A stretch of DNA of 64,000 nucleotides, taken from positions 1-64,000 of the forward strand of contig VIIQ02000278.1 of assembly GCA_007449985.2 (NCBI GenBank), read 5' to 3'. Position 1 is the stretch's first letter, and each line of letters starts with the position of its first letter. A program made the translations under genes and the position numbers. Source of the DNA: Desmodesmus armatus. Lineage: Eukaryota; Chlorophyta; Chlorophyceae; Sphaeropleales; Scenedesmaceae. This document shows, in pieces, positions 25,301 through 38,800 of the stretch. The notes under the pieces are model-generated. The model was not told where the DNA came from and did not search any database. It was given only the letters and a program-made list of their open reading frames with translations.

Positions 25301-28300
25301 ACAAGATGCCCCAACCAGGCCAAAAAAAGGGAGCAGGCAGTGCACGGCGACTGACCGGTCAAACAACCCCAAACACGCACTGGACCCACATTTGGTGGCT
25401 GCTCTGATGCCGCCACAGTTATTAACACATTTCAAGCCGAGCTCAGTCTGTACACAGGTGCTGCAACCATGCAGATTTTTTTTTGGGGCAACCATGCAGA
25501 TTGGCACACTTTCTGTCCCAAGCACCGACCAGTAAGGAGGGGGGTTCCTCTGGCCAAGCAAGGGAGCCTGCAACTCCTCCTGCGGCTGCGTGCTCAAAAG
25601 CCTCACAAGTGATGCACTGCAGGCTGCAAAGGCTGTACAGGCTGTACGGCACAACTGTACATGTACAGGGTACAACAAGGGTACAACAACAACACACCAC
25701 GGCGGCATGCAAAGCACAGCTTGGGTGCCAAAAAGCATCCACCTTCAAAGGGCAGACTGTTGCACCCCATGATGTCCACGCACAATCTAGATGTACAACT
25801 ATGGACCTCAGGCCCCTTCTCCTTCCACATTAGACTCCCATCAACAGCCATTCATTCCAATGTACATGTCCAACAGTCTGCACGGCACCACATGTCCCCT
25901 CCAACACCAGATTCCATCTAGATCATCTTGCGGCAAGAAAAAACACCCAACAAACAGCACAAAGTCACCAGACACATGCCCTCGAACACACGCTTTCAGA
26001 GCCTTCTCAAATGTTTGGAACATCTGAGTGATGGTCTCTTGATCAAACAGGCACCAACAACATAAGCACTGCACTACAGTGCTAGGCGCAACCTTGTGAC
26101 TGGTCCGGATCAACAAGACCTTTGCCAAAGGGTCTCAGGGTTGCATTCAAGAGCTCAGGCAACCTGCAGCAACCGAAATGGGCGATTTCTGTTGTATGGT
26201 CAACTTCAACCCATAAGCGCAAGGGAGTGGAGAGTACCGCTCAGCGGTGAAAGTATCCACTTGTAACAACCTCCCCCCCCCCCCAAAACAAGGTTGAAGG
26301 AACCGCAGGGCAGTACCTGATGAGTGGAATCGACAGTGACGCATGATGTTGAGCAGATGGGACCACAAGTCACTAAGTAAGGGTGGTCGCAAGCCTTGTT
26401 CATGCTTGCAACGTAGAGTGACGCGTGACACTGTGAACAACATGAAACATGGTGAAGAAGATGATGCGCCAGTAGCTGTGCATGTGCGGCTGCTTGCATA
26501 TCCTGCTCCGCAACACTCATCAACTGTTGCAGCAAAAGCTGCCAACTGGTCTTGCATCATCACCATCCCAAAACAAACATGGCAATGCTAATGAACAAGC
26601 GCTTGCACAGCACATATGGCTCACCAAGCCAGCCTTTCACACATGCAAGGCGGGTGCGAAAGCCTTGGCCTAGCGGCTTTGGGCATACATGTACAGTGTG
26701 TGCATAGCACGTTCTTGAAGCCTTTTGCTGTGCAGTGTGCAGCAACTTGCTGGCAGCAGTCTTGACAATCCTTTGATACAAGATGCCCCAACCAGGCCAA
26801 AAAAAGGGAGCAGGCAGTGCACGGCGACTGACCGGTCAAACAACCCCAAACACGCACTGGACCCACATTTGGTGGCTGCTCTGATGCCGCCACAGTTATT
26901 AACACATTTCAAGCCGAGCTCAGTCTGTACACAGGTGCTGCAACCATGCAGATTTTTTTTTGGGGCAACCATGCAGATTGGCACACTTTCTGTCCCAAGC
27001 ACCGACCAGTAAGGAGGGGGGTTCCTCTGGCCAAGCAAGGGAGCCTGCAACTCCTCCTGCGGCTGCGTGCTCAAAAGCCTCACAAGTGATGCACTGCAGG
27101 CTGCAAAGGCTGTACAGGCTGTACGGCACAACTGTACATGTACAGGGTACAACAAGGGTACAACAACAACACACCACGGCGGCATGCAAAGCACAGCTTG
27201 GGTGCCAAAAAGCATCCACCTTCAAAGGGCAGACTGTTGCACCCCATGATGTCCACGCACAATCTAGATGTACAACTATGGACCTCAGGCCCCTTCTCCT
27301 TCCACATTAGACTCCCATCAACAGCCATTCATTCCAATGTACATGTCCAACAGTCTGCACGGCACCACATGTCCCCTCCAACACCAGATTCCATCTAGAT
27401 CATCTTGCGGCAAGAAAAAACACCCAACAAACAGCACAAAGTCACCAGACACATGCCCTCGAACACACGCTTTCAGAGCCTTCTCAAATGTTTGGAACAT
27501 CTGAGTGATGGTCTCTTGATCAAACAGGCACCAACAACATAAGCACTGCACTACAGTGCTAGGCGCAACCTTGTGACTGGTCCGGATCAACAAGACCTTT
27601 GCCAAAGGGTCTCAGGGTTGCATTCAAGAGCTCAGGCAACCTGCAGCAACCGAAATGGGCGATTTCTGTTGTATGGTCAACTTCAACCCATAAGCGCAAG
27701 GGAGTGGAGAGTACCGCTCAGCGGTGAAAGTATCCACTTGTAACAACCTCCCCCCCCCCCCAAAACAAGGTTGAAGGAACCGCAGGGCAGTACCTGATGA
27801 GTGGAATCGACAGTGACGCATGATGTTGAGCAGATGGGACCACAAGTCACTAAGTAAGGGTGGTCGCAAGCCTTGTTCATGCTTGCAACGTAGAGTGACG
27901 CGTGACACTGTGAACAACATGAAACATGGTGAAGAAGATGATGCGCCAGTAGCTGTGCATGTGCGGCTGCTTGCATATCCTGCTCCGCAACACTCATCAA
28001 CTGTTGCAGCAAAAGCTGCCAACTGGTCTTGCATCATCACCATCCCAAAACAAACATGGCAATGCTAATGAACAAGCGCTTGCACAGCACATATGGCTCA
28101 CCAAGCCAGCCTTTCACACATGCAAGGCGGGTGCGAAAGCCTTGGCCTAGCGGCTTTGGGCATACATGTACAGTGTGTGCATAGCACGTTCTTGAAGCCT
28201 TTTGCTGTGCAGTGTGCAGCAACTTGCTGGCAGCAGTCTTGACAATCCTTTGATACAAGATGCCCCAACCAGGCCAAAAAAAGGGAGCAGGCAGTGCACG

Positions 28301-31300
28301 GCGACTGACCGGTCAAACAACCCCAAACACGCACTGGACCCACATTTGGTGGCTGCTCTGATGCCGCCACAGTTATTAACACATTTCAAGCCGAGCTCAG
28401 TCTGTACACAGGTGCTGCAACCATGCAGATTTTTTTTTGGGGCAACCATGCAGATTGGCACACTTTCTGTCCCAAGCACCGACCAGTAAGGAGGGGGGTT
28501 CCTCTGGCCAAGCAAGGGAGCCTGCAACTCCTCCTGCGGCTGCGTGCTCAAAAGCCTCACAAGTGATGCACTGCAGGCTGCAAAGGCTGTACAGGCTGTA
28601 CGGCACAACTGTACATGTACAGGGTACAACAAGGGTACAACAACAACACACCACGGCGGCATGCAAAGCACAGCTTGGGTGCCAAAAAGCATCCACCTTC
28701 AAAGGGCAGACTGTTGCACCCCATGATGTCCACGCACAATCTAGATGTACAACTATGGACCTCAGGCCCCTTCTCCTTCCACATTAGACTCCCATCAACA
28801 GCCATTCATTCCAATGTACATGTCCAACAGTCTGCACGGCACCACATGTCCCCTCCAACACCAGATTCCATCTAGATCATCTTGCGGCAAGAAAAAACAC
28901 CCAACAAACAGCACAAAGTCACCAGACACATGCCCTCGAACACACGCTTTCAGAGCCTTCTCAAATGTTTGGAACATCTGAGTGATGGTCTCTTGATCAA
29001 ACAGGCACCAACAACATAAGCACTGCACTACAGTGCTAGGCGCAACCTTGTGACTGGTCCGGATCAACAAGACCTTTGCCAAAGGGTCTCAGGGTTGCAT
29101 TCAAGAGCTCAGGCAACCTGCAGCAACCGAAATGGGCGATTTCTGTTGTATGGTCAACTTCAACCCATAAGCGCAAGGGAGTGGAGAGTACCGCTCAGCG
29201 GTGAAAGTATCCACTTGTAACAACCTCCCCCCCCCCCCAAAACAAGGTTGAAGGAACCGCAGGGCAGTACCTGATGAGTGGAATCGACAGTGACGCATGA
29301 TGTTGAGCAGATGGGACCACAAGTCACTAAGTAAGGGTGGTCGCAAGCCTTGTTCATGCTTGCAACGTAGAGTGACGCGTGACACTGTGAACAACATGAA
29401 ACATGGTGAAGAAGATGATGCGCCAGTAGCTGTGCATGTGCGGCTGCTTGCATATCCTGCTCCGCAACACTCATCAACTGTTGCAGCAAAAGCTGCCAAC
29501 TGGTCTTGCATCATCACCATCCCAAAACAAACATGGCAATGCTAATGAACAAGCGCTTGCACAGCACATATGGCTCACCAAGCCAGCCTTTCACACATGC
29601 AAGGCGGGTGCGAAAGCCTTGGCCTAGCGGCTTTGGGCATACATGTACAGTGTGTGCATAGCACGTTCTTGAAGCCTTTTGCTGTGCAGTGTGCAGCAAC
29701 TTGCTGGCAGCAGTCTTGACAATCCTTTGATACAAGATGCCCCAACCAGGCCAAAAAAAGGGAGCAGGCAGTGCACGGCGACTGACCGGTCAAACAACCC
29801 CAAACACGCACTGGACCCACATTTGGTGGCTGCTCTGATGCCGCCACAGTTATTAACACATTTCAAGCCGAGCTCAGTCTGTACACAGGTGCTGCAACCA
29901 TGCAGATTTTTTTTTGGGGCAACCATGCAGATTGGCACACTTTCTGTCCCAAGCACCGACCAGTAAGGAGGGGGGTTCCTCTGGCCAAGCAAGGGAGCCT
30001 GCAACTCCTCCTGCGGCTGCGTGCTCAAAAGCCTCACAAGTGATGCACTGCAGGCTGCAAAGGCTGTACAGGCTGTACGGCACAACTGTACATGTACAGG
30101 GTACAACAAGGGTACAACAACAACACACCACGGCGGCATGCAAAGCACAGCTTGGGTGCCAAAAAGCATCCACCTTCAAAGGGCAGACTGTTGCACCCCA
30201 TGATGTCCACGCACAATCTAGATGTACAACTATGGACCTCAGGCCCCTTCTCCTTCCACATTAGACTCCCATCAACAGCCATTCATTCCAATGTACATGT
30301 CCAACAGTCTGCACGGCACCACATGTCCCCTCCAACACCAGATTCCATCTAGATCATCTTGCGGCAAGAAAAAACACCCAACAAACAGCACAAAGTCACC
30401 AGACACATGCCCTCGAACACACGCTTTCAGAGCCTTCTCAAATGTTTGGAACATCTGAGTGATGGTCTCTTGATCAAACAGGCACCAACAACATAAGCAC
30501 TGCACTACAGTGCTAGGCGCAACCTTGTGACTGGTCCGGATCAACAAGACCTTTGCCAAAGGGTCTCAGGGTTGCATTCAAGAGCTCAGGCAACCTGCAG
30601 CAACCGAAATGGGCGATTTCTGTTGTATGGTCAACTTCAACCCATAAGCGCAAGGGAGTGGAGAGTACCGCTCAGCGGTGAAAGTATCCACTTGTAACAA
30701 CCTCCCCCCCCCCCCAAAACAAGGTTGAAGGAACCGCAGGGCAGTACCTGATGAGTGGAATCGACAGTGACGCATGATGTTGAGCAGATGGGACCACAAG
30801 TCACTAAGTAAGGGTGGTCGCAAGCCTTGTTCATGCTTGCAACGTAGAGTGACGCGTGACACTGTGAACAACATGAAACATGGTGAAGAAGATGATGCGC
30901 CAGTAGCTGTGCATGTGCGGCTGCTTGCATATCCTGCTCCGCAACACTCATCAACTGTTGCAGCAAAAGCTGCCAACTGGTCTTGCATCATCACCATCCC
31001 AAAACAAACATGGCAATGCTAATGAACAAGCGCTTGCACAGCACATATGGCTCACCAAGCCAGCCTTTCACACATGCAAGGCGGGTGCGAAAGCCTTGGC
31101 CTAGCGGCTTTGGGCATACATGTACAGTGTGTGCATAGCACGTTCTTGAAGCCTTTTGCTGTGCAGTGTGCAGCAACTTGCTGGCAGCAGTCTTGACAAT
31201 CCTTTGATACAAGATGCCCCAACCAGGCCAAAAAAAGGGAGCAGGCAGTGCACGGCGACTGACCGGTCAAACAACCCCAAACACGCACTGGACCCACATT

Positions 31301-34270
31301 TGGTGGCTGCTCTGATGCCGCCACAGTTATTAACACATTTCAAGCCGAGCTCAGTCTGTACACAGGTGCTGCAACCATGCAGATTTTTTTTTGGGGCAAC
31401 CATGCAGATTGGCACACTTTCTGTCCCAAGCACCGACCAGTAAGGAGGGGGGTTCCTCTGGCCAAGCAAGGGAGCCTGCAACTCCTCCTGCGGCTGCGTG
31501 CTCAAAAGCCTCACAAGTGATGCACTGCAGGCTGCAAAGGCTGTACAGGCTGTACGGCACAACTGTACATGTACAGGGTACAACAAGGGTACAACAACAA
31601 CACACCACGGCGGCATGCAAAGCACAGCTTGGGTGCCAAAAAGCATCCACCTTCAAAGGGCAGACTGTTGCACCCCATGATGTCCACGCACAATCTAGAT
31701 GTACAACTATGGACCTCAGGCCCCTTCTCCTTCCACATTAGACTCCCATCAACAGCCATTCATTCCAATGTACATGTCCAACAGTCTGCACGGCACCACA
31801 TGTCCCCTCCAACACCAGATTCCATCTAGATCATCTTGCGGCAAGAAAAAACACCCAACAAACAGCACAAAGTCACCAGACACATGCCCTCGAACACACG
31901 CTTTCAGAGCCTTCTCAAATGTTTGGAACATCTGAGTGATGGTCTCTTGATCAAACAGGCACCAACAACATAAGCACTGCACTACAGTGCTAGGCGCAAC
32001 CTTGTGACTGGTCCGGATCAACAAGACCTTTGCCAAAGGGTCTCAGGGTTGCATTCAAGAGCTCAGGCAACCTGCAGCAACCGAAATGGGCGATTTCTGT
32101 TGTATGGTCAACTTCAACCCATAAGCGCAAGGGAGTGGAGAGTACCGCTCAGCGGTGAAAGTATCCACTTGTAACAACCTCCCCCCCCCCCCAAACAAGG
32201 TTGAAGGAACCGCAGGGCAGTACCTGATGAGTGGAATCGACAGTGACGCATGATGTTGAGCAGATGGGACCACAAGTCACTAAGTAAGGGTGGTCGCAAG
32301 CCTTGTTCATGCTTGCAACGTAGAGTGACGCGTGACACTGTGAACAACATGAAACATGGTGAAGAAGATGATGCGCCAGTAGCTGTGCATGTGCGGCTGC
32401 TTGCATATCCTGCTCCGCAACACTCATCAACTGTTGCAGCAAAAGCTGCCAACTGGTCTTGCATCATCACCATCCCAAAACAAACATGGCAATGCTAATG
32501 AACAAGCGCTTGCACAGCACATATGGCTCACCAAGCCAGCCTTTCACACATGCAAGGCGGGTGCGAAAGCCTTGGCCTAGCGGCTTTGGGCATACATGTA
32601 CAGTGTGTGCATAGCACGTTCTTGAAGCCTTTTGCTGTGCAGTGTGCAGCAACTTGCTGGCAGCAGTCTTGACAATCCTTTGATACAAGATGCCCCAACC
32701 AGGCCAAAAAAAGGGAGCAGGCAGTGCACGGCGACTGACCGGTCAAACAACCCCAAACACGCACTGGACCCACATTTGGTGGCTGCTCTGATGCCGCCAC
32801 AGTTATTAACACATTTCAAGCCGAGCTCAGTCTGTACACAGGTGCTGCAACCATGCAGATTTTTTTTTGGGGCAACCATGCAGATTGGCACACTTTCTGT
32901 CCCAAGCACCGACCAGTAAGGAGGGGGGTTCCTCTGGCCAAGCAAGGGAGCCTGCAACTCCTCCTGCGGCTGCGTGCTCAAAAGCCTCACAAGTGATGCA
33001 CTGCAGGCTGCAAAGGCTGTACAGGCTGTACGGCACAACTGTACATGTACAGGGTACAACAAGGGTACAACAACAACACACCACGGCGGCATGCAAAGCA
33101 CAGCTTGGGTGCCAAAAAGCATCCACCTTCAAAGGGCAGACTGTTGCACCCCATGATGTCCACGCACAATCTAGATGTACAACTATGGACCTCAGGCCCC
33201 TTCTCCTTCCACATTAGACTCCCATCAACAGCCATTCATTCCAATGTACATGTCCAACAGTCTGCACGGCACCACATGTCCCCTCCAACACCAGATTCCA
33301 TCTAGATCATCTTGCGGCAAGAAAAAACACCCAACAAACAGCACAAAGTCACCAGACACATGCCCTCGAACACACGCTTTCAGAGCCTTCTCAAATGTTT
33401 GGAACATCTGAGTGATGGTCTCTTGATCAAACAGGCACCAACAACATAAGCACTGCACTACAGTGCTAGGCGCAACCTTGTGACTGGTCCGGATCAACAA
33501 GACCTTTGCCAAAGGGTCTCAGCGTTGCATTCAAGAGCTCAGGCAACCTGCAGCAACCGAAATGGGCGATTTCTGTTGTATGGTCAACTTCAACCCATAA
33601 GCGCAAGGGAGTGGAGAGTACCGCTCAGCGGTGAAAGTATCCACTTGTAACAACCTCCCCCCCCCCCAAAACAAGGTTGAAGGAACCGCAGGGCAGTACC
33701 TGATGAGTGGAATCGACAGTGACGCATGATGTTGAGCAGATGGGACCACAAGTCACTAAGTAAGGGTGGTCGCAAGCCTTGTTCATGCTTGCAACGTAGA
33801 GTGACGCGTGACACTGTGAACAACATGAAACATGGTGAAGAAGATGATGCGCCAGTAGCTGTGCATGTGCGGCTGCTTGCATATCCTGCTCCACAACACT
33901 CATCAACTGTTGCAGCAAAAGCTGCCAACTGGTCTTGCATCATCACCATCCCAAAACAAACATGGCAATGCTAATGAACAAGCGCTTGCACAGCACATAT
34001 GGCTCACCAAGCCAGCCTTTCACACATGCAAGGCGGGTGCGAAAGCCTTGGCCTAGCGGCTTTGGGCTTACATGTACAGTGTGTGCATAGCACGTTCTTG
34101 AAGCCTTTTACTGTGCCGCAGCAGTGCAGTGTGCAGCAACTTGCTGGCAGCAGTCTTGACAATCCTTTGATACAAGATGCCCCAACCAGGTCAAAAAAAG
34201 GGAGCAGGCAGTGCACGGCGACCGGTCAGACAACCCCAAACACGCACTGGACCCACATTTGGTGGCTGCT
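19381..34270 (+). repeat. Satellite array: ten units of about 1476 bp plus a partial unit
   Basis: Unit starts, taken at CAGTCTTGACAATCC, are 19381, 20852, 22328, 23804, 25280, 26757, 28234, 29711, 31188, 32664 and 34151; the last unit is cut near 34270. Units are nearly identical. The first has scattered substitutions in its first 350 bp and the tenth has a few changes and an insertion of about 11 bp near 34110. Differences inside the array are mostly homopolymer lengths: a T run (7 in unit 1, 8 in units 2-4, 9 in units 5-10) and a C run of about 9-12. The longest plus-strand open frame (194 codons) is split by the T9 allele in six units, so coding is unlikely. Each unit has a LINE-type tail (20323-20378 in unit 1) and the 12-bp palindrome TGTACATGTACA. 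Function unknown. Confidence 0.95.
20323..20378 (+). mobile_element. LINE-type 3' tail inside the satellite unit (representative copy)
   Basis: GTGGAGAGTACCGCTCAGCG and the following bases through TAACAACCT plus a C run match the 3' end of the LINE at 38322-38269 base for base, apart from C-run length. The core ACCGCTCAGCGGT forms a hairpin. The same block recurs once in each array unit, always in plus orientation. Sequence upstream of the block differs from the LINE. Confidence 0.8.
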
Positions 34271-34324
34271 TGACACAGTCCGAGCCCACTGGGCCCAGGC
34301 CACCTGGAGCAACCCCAGTTCATT

Positions 34325-34462
34325 TCTTTAGCTGACTCCAGCCGACTAACCACAAACAAGGCCGAGAAAGCCAACGCCGGGCCAGCCGAACAACCACGAA
34401 CTGGGTCAAGAAAGCCAACTCCAGCAGACTAACCACAGACAAGGTCGAGAAAGCCACAAGGC
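34325..34462 (+). repeat. Diverged tandem repeat of about 41-48 bp, three copies
   Basis: Three blocks share AC.AACCAC.AAC...G.C.AGAAAGCCAA, next to the right edge of the satellite array. Confidence 0.55.
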
Positions 34463-34489
34463 AGTCTCCTACACATCGAATTGGCAGTG

Positions 34490-34860
34490 ACGCGTGCTGC
34501 TGAGCATCATGGAAACACACGTTGAAGGCGTCGTTGCAAGCCTTGTTCAGTACACTCACCAAAGCCTGCAAGAAAAAGTGACGTGTGGCACTTGTGTAAT
34601 GGTGAAGAGGTTGATGAGCCAGCAGCTGTGCATGTGCAGCTGCTTGTGTTATCCTGCCAAGGCGCATGTGTGACGAGAGGCAACAGCAACACTCGTCAGC
34701 TTCTGTAACATGAAGCTGCCATATGGGCTTGCATCATGCATCAACACAAACAGAAAACATGGCGTACTAGTGAACATGCGCTTCCACAACACAACCAACT
34801 AACCACGCCAGCCCCTACACCTGCAAGAACAGGTGCCAGATACAGAGGCCCTCAGGTCCA
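34490..34860 (+). repeat. Diverged relative of the satellite unit
   Basis: Ordered blocks match part of the array unit (compare 20430-20760): GCAAGCCTTGTTCA, GTGACG.GTG.CAC, AGCTGTGCATGTGC, GGCTTGCATCAT, CACAACAC and CACCTGCAAG. Identity is perhaps 65-75%. This suggests an older monomer beside the homogenised array. Confidence 0.6.
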
Positions 34861-35847
34861 GGCTAGCTTTTGGCCGTACAACATGTCGTCGGAGCATTTT
34901 GCAGCAAACGGCAGTCTTGCCATGCAAGAAGGCCCAACCCAGATTCACAGGGTCCACAACACAAGGAAACATGCAGTCACTGGCTTGGCATGGCATGGCA
35001 GCAGAGCGTTCGAACTTTGAACAGCCCTAGACAGGCTGGACAGGCCGATGGCTCCTTGATACGCTTTCAGCCCGGTGGGCCCACAGTGGTCCCGGGATCC
35101 CACAACCACGCCTGCATGCATTGTTCGCAAGACCTGGCAGCAGGCTGTGTTGTGCACAAAGTCAATCAACCCCACCACAATCCCCAATGACACATTGTGG
35201 TTTTGACTGACACAATGGATTGTGGCATAGTGTGGTGGGCTGTGATATGCCAACAGGCCCACCACACCCCTCATCAAAGCCTTGGTCAACTCCCGCCATG
35301 TTGTAAGCAACCCAACAGCAACCAGTCAATACACAAAACCAACTGCAACACCAGTTGTGCATCTAGGTCACCTAGTAATGACATGTTGGACTCAGCGTCC
35401 TGAGTCAGGGCTACCTCATGACTGATCAGTAAGCTGTGCACAGTCCCACACCCACTCACGGAGTGGTTTTAGGCTAGAACCCCACGCCAAACCCCACATA
35501 CACACAACAGCAGAGTGCAGATGGCATCACCACAACTTGCAAACCGAAATCCGTCTAGCTGTGATGGCGTCTCAAGATCTCAAGCCTATAGGCTTATCGT
35601 GCCTTCAGTGGCCTATCGTGCCTGAAGGCAAATCACGGCACAACTCAGCACAAATACCATCAGTGCTACTATAACAGCATGCATTCGGCCGCCGATAGTG
35701 TCACTCTGCACGAGCTGCGACCGCTCACGTGCCACCTATGTGTCAGTGACACATGACAGTCCTGCCAGTGGCAGCAACCGCTCACCAAGATCATCAGCTC
35801 CGCAGCAGGGATGCTCTGCCAACAGAGCCTCCCTTCAAGCCGCCTAA
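34860..35847. other. Non-coding interval
   Basis: Between the satellite relative and the stop of the Sushi/hevein gene. The right part should contain that gene's 3' UTR. No coding signal or clear poly(A) motif was seen. Confidence 0.4.
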
Positions 35848-38800
35848 TCAGCTGCATTGGCCCCAGGCCCTCTGACAACCCCAACCACAGTAATCTGCTG
35901 TGCTTCCGCACCAGCCGTACCCAGAGCAGCAGCGGCCGTGGCTGCAGCAGATGCCGTTACCGCACTTGTAACCATAATCGGCCTCAACTGAGCAGGCTGG
36001 GGGCACAACAACGCAGCAGTTTGGACAGCAGCAGGCAGAACAAGTAGGGATGAGCATCCCAGCAGCCAAGGTGCAAGGTTGAGGCCACTGGCGGAAGCGG
36101 CAGTGCCTTTGGATGCTGTATTCAAATGTTACATAAGGGTTTCTGTACAGGTGCAGCCGTGAGGCAGACAGGAGCTGCGTACCAAAGGATGTCTGACGCC
36201 CGGCCGTCCAGGAGATGCGGGGCCAAGGGGAGAAATCCTATGGTGTTGGTTACAAGGGGGTGCATTCCGTATCTTTGCTGCCTTTGGGGTAGTTTCTAGC
36301 TAACAGGGACCAGAGGTGATTCTCAGCTCACCTGATTGCAGAGATGCTGAAAACACAATACTCATGGCGCAAATTCAACTGTGTTACTAACACGCCGGTG
36401 AGACTCTCACTACTACGGTAGCAACACGTGCCCAAAAAAACGTGCCTATACGTGGCCAGGGTTTTCGAGGCCAGAGGCCCCAGCCGTGCTGGTGCTGGCC
36501 ATGATGGTTTCCATTCTCTCCTGTTGTTACACAGCCAGCTCATTGGCCGTACCCTTCCAACAGCGGGGGGCACCCACAACCTGGTTCCCCCCACACTCCC
36601 CAACATTACCACACCCTTTTTAAAGGGTAATTACCCTGGACATGTCCCTCCCCAACGGCAATTAGCAGAGTCGATGGGTACACCCTTTTCCAGGTGGTGC
36701 CCAGCACCATGCAAGGTGGTGACTACAAAAGCTTGGGATCTGAGTCCACACCGTGTGCAGGTGACCTCCTTGATGCACTACAGCATGCAGCCGCTCACAC
36801 CCGATGCTTGTTTCCGGATTGTCGTTGATGCCATCTGAGGCTGACAGCATGAACAAAAACTCTCGCAACTCACCCTTACAAGTGAGGGCTGAAGACATTG
36901 ACCATGTGCCATCACTGCCGCATGTCAGCATTGTTGAATCAGGGGTGGCAGCGCACGTCATAGTGCAGCTTGTGCCAGCAAGGTAGCGACCATCTGCAGC
37001 CTTGACATCGTTGCATGCGCTGACACTTGCGTGATTAGCTCCTATAGGAGCAGGGAGTGCCGTGCACAAGCCTGCAGGGCACGCAACACCATCATCCAGT
37101 TGTTATCAACCAGCAGAAGTGCATGTAGCTCTGCTCCCGACGGCGTGAGGGAGGGAGGCCGGAAGGGACTCGGAGGGAGGGAGGAGAAGTTTGGGTGATC
37201 ACAATTTGTGCCGTGACCAGGGGCACTTCCTAGAGGTCTACAACTTGAGGCATTGAAGACAGGACGAGAGACGCCGCGGCACTCGAAGCCGCTGAGTGGT
37301 GATTGTGTCACGTCTAGATAGATGCTGATAGGGAGGCAGCGTCTGACTTGTCTGCTCCATGAACTGCAGCTGTAGGCATCGTTCCTTGGCAGACGTGCCT
37401 TGATCATATGCGCAAGCAGGTGGCACACAGGTGAGCAAGCCATATGTGCCTTGTATGTGCCTTACTATGCAATACACTCATTGATCAACTCTGTGAACAT
37501 GTTGTGAAATCACTAATTCTTTGTTGAGTGAGTGAGTGCGTACATCAGGCACCTCCGAGATCGCAGATCTGTAAGTGCTGCTGACAGTGTTAGACACTAA
37601 GCTGGATGTGTGTTTCAGCCACACCAACTTACTTAGGCAGGTGACAGGAGCTGACCACATGCCATTGGTGCATGTCAGCTGTGAGGGTGTGTTGACCTGA
37701 GGTGCCATGTTGGAGGGGCATGCCACATCGCAGACAACACCAGACTCATAAAGAGGCCCTGTGACGATGTTGCCCGCCTTGTTGCAGGGTCCCAGGGTTG
37801 TCCCAGCAAGCACGTCATTGGTGGGTGCTGCACATGGAGCTGCACAGCAAGCAACACAAGCCAACAGAGTGTGTCGCATGACTTCAAACAGCAGATCTGG
37901 CGGCACTGGTGCTACGCATGGTTTCAACAGGTTGGGCACTGACTGGCAGGTGCCCAGATGTATATACACAATTTGTCATTGGCTTTGGTAAACACAGTCT
38001 GAGTCTATTGCCCAGGGAGCCTGCAGCATAAGCCTGAGGCAGTGCTCATGAGCAAGCTGATCAGCTTGGCAGCACCATGGCATGTTGAGCCCGACTTGTG
38101 GAGCACATGCTGTTGTCATGCATGTCAGGGCTGGCATGCTTGCCAGCAGCAGTGCGGCACTTTGTTCCATGCCATGCCCTGTTGGCCGTTTGATTCGATA
38201 GTGTTGCTCATATCATCGAAGCCTGGCCGCATGAACAAAGGCTCTCGCAACTCACTCGGACAAGTAATGGGGGGGGAGGTTGTTACAAGTGGATACTTTC
38301 ACCGCTGAGCGGTACTCTCCACACGGGATGAACTGGGAAGACACACCTGCAAGAAAAACCTGCAGCAAGACCGGCAAACAAGACCAGCCCCCAAAAAAAA
38401 CACACACCACCAAGGGCAACTGCCACACACACCAGGTATAGGATCGTGCATTCATGACTCAGCTGCAAGCTGGTAGTCTCCACACACCATGCACGCACAC
38501 ACATGGGTCAGTCTTTCAGACAAGTCTCAACATAGGCAGAAGTCAACACATCAAGCCAATCATTTGCTGTGCTAGCAGGCAGAGCAGGACCCACATCACA
38601 GCTACTACCAGTGCTCCTGCTGCCAATGCTAAGGTATCAGAGTGCCGAACCCCGAGCCTGAGCAACTGCGTAGACAGGGGTAAGCTTGTCGCACGGTGCA
38701 AGCAGGCTGGGTAGGGCATAACAGCCACATAGCCGTCCGGTTGCTGAATAGGGCGCACCCCAAACAGATTGCCCTTACCCAGCAGGTGCCTTCTATACAC

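Noticed and set aside
19687..34056. Many open frames of 60-194 codons inside each satellite unit
   Set aside because: They overlap on both strands, match no family, and the longest is broken by the T-run allele in six of ten units.
19381..34270. CRISPR-like regular repeat
   Set aside because: The unit is about 1476 bp with no spacer structure; the context is eukaryotic.
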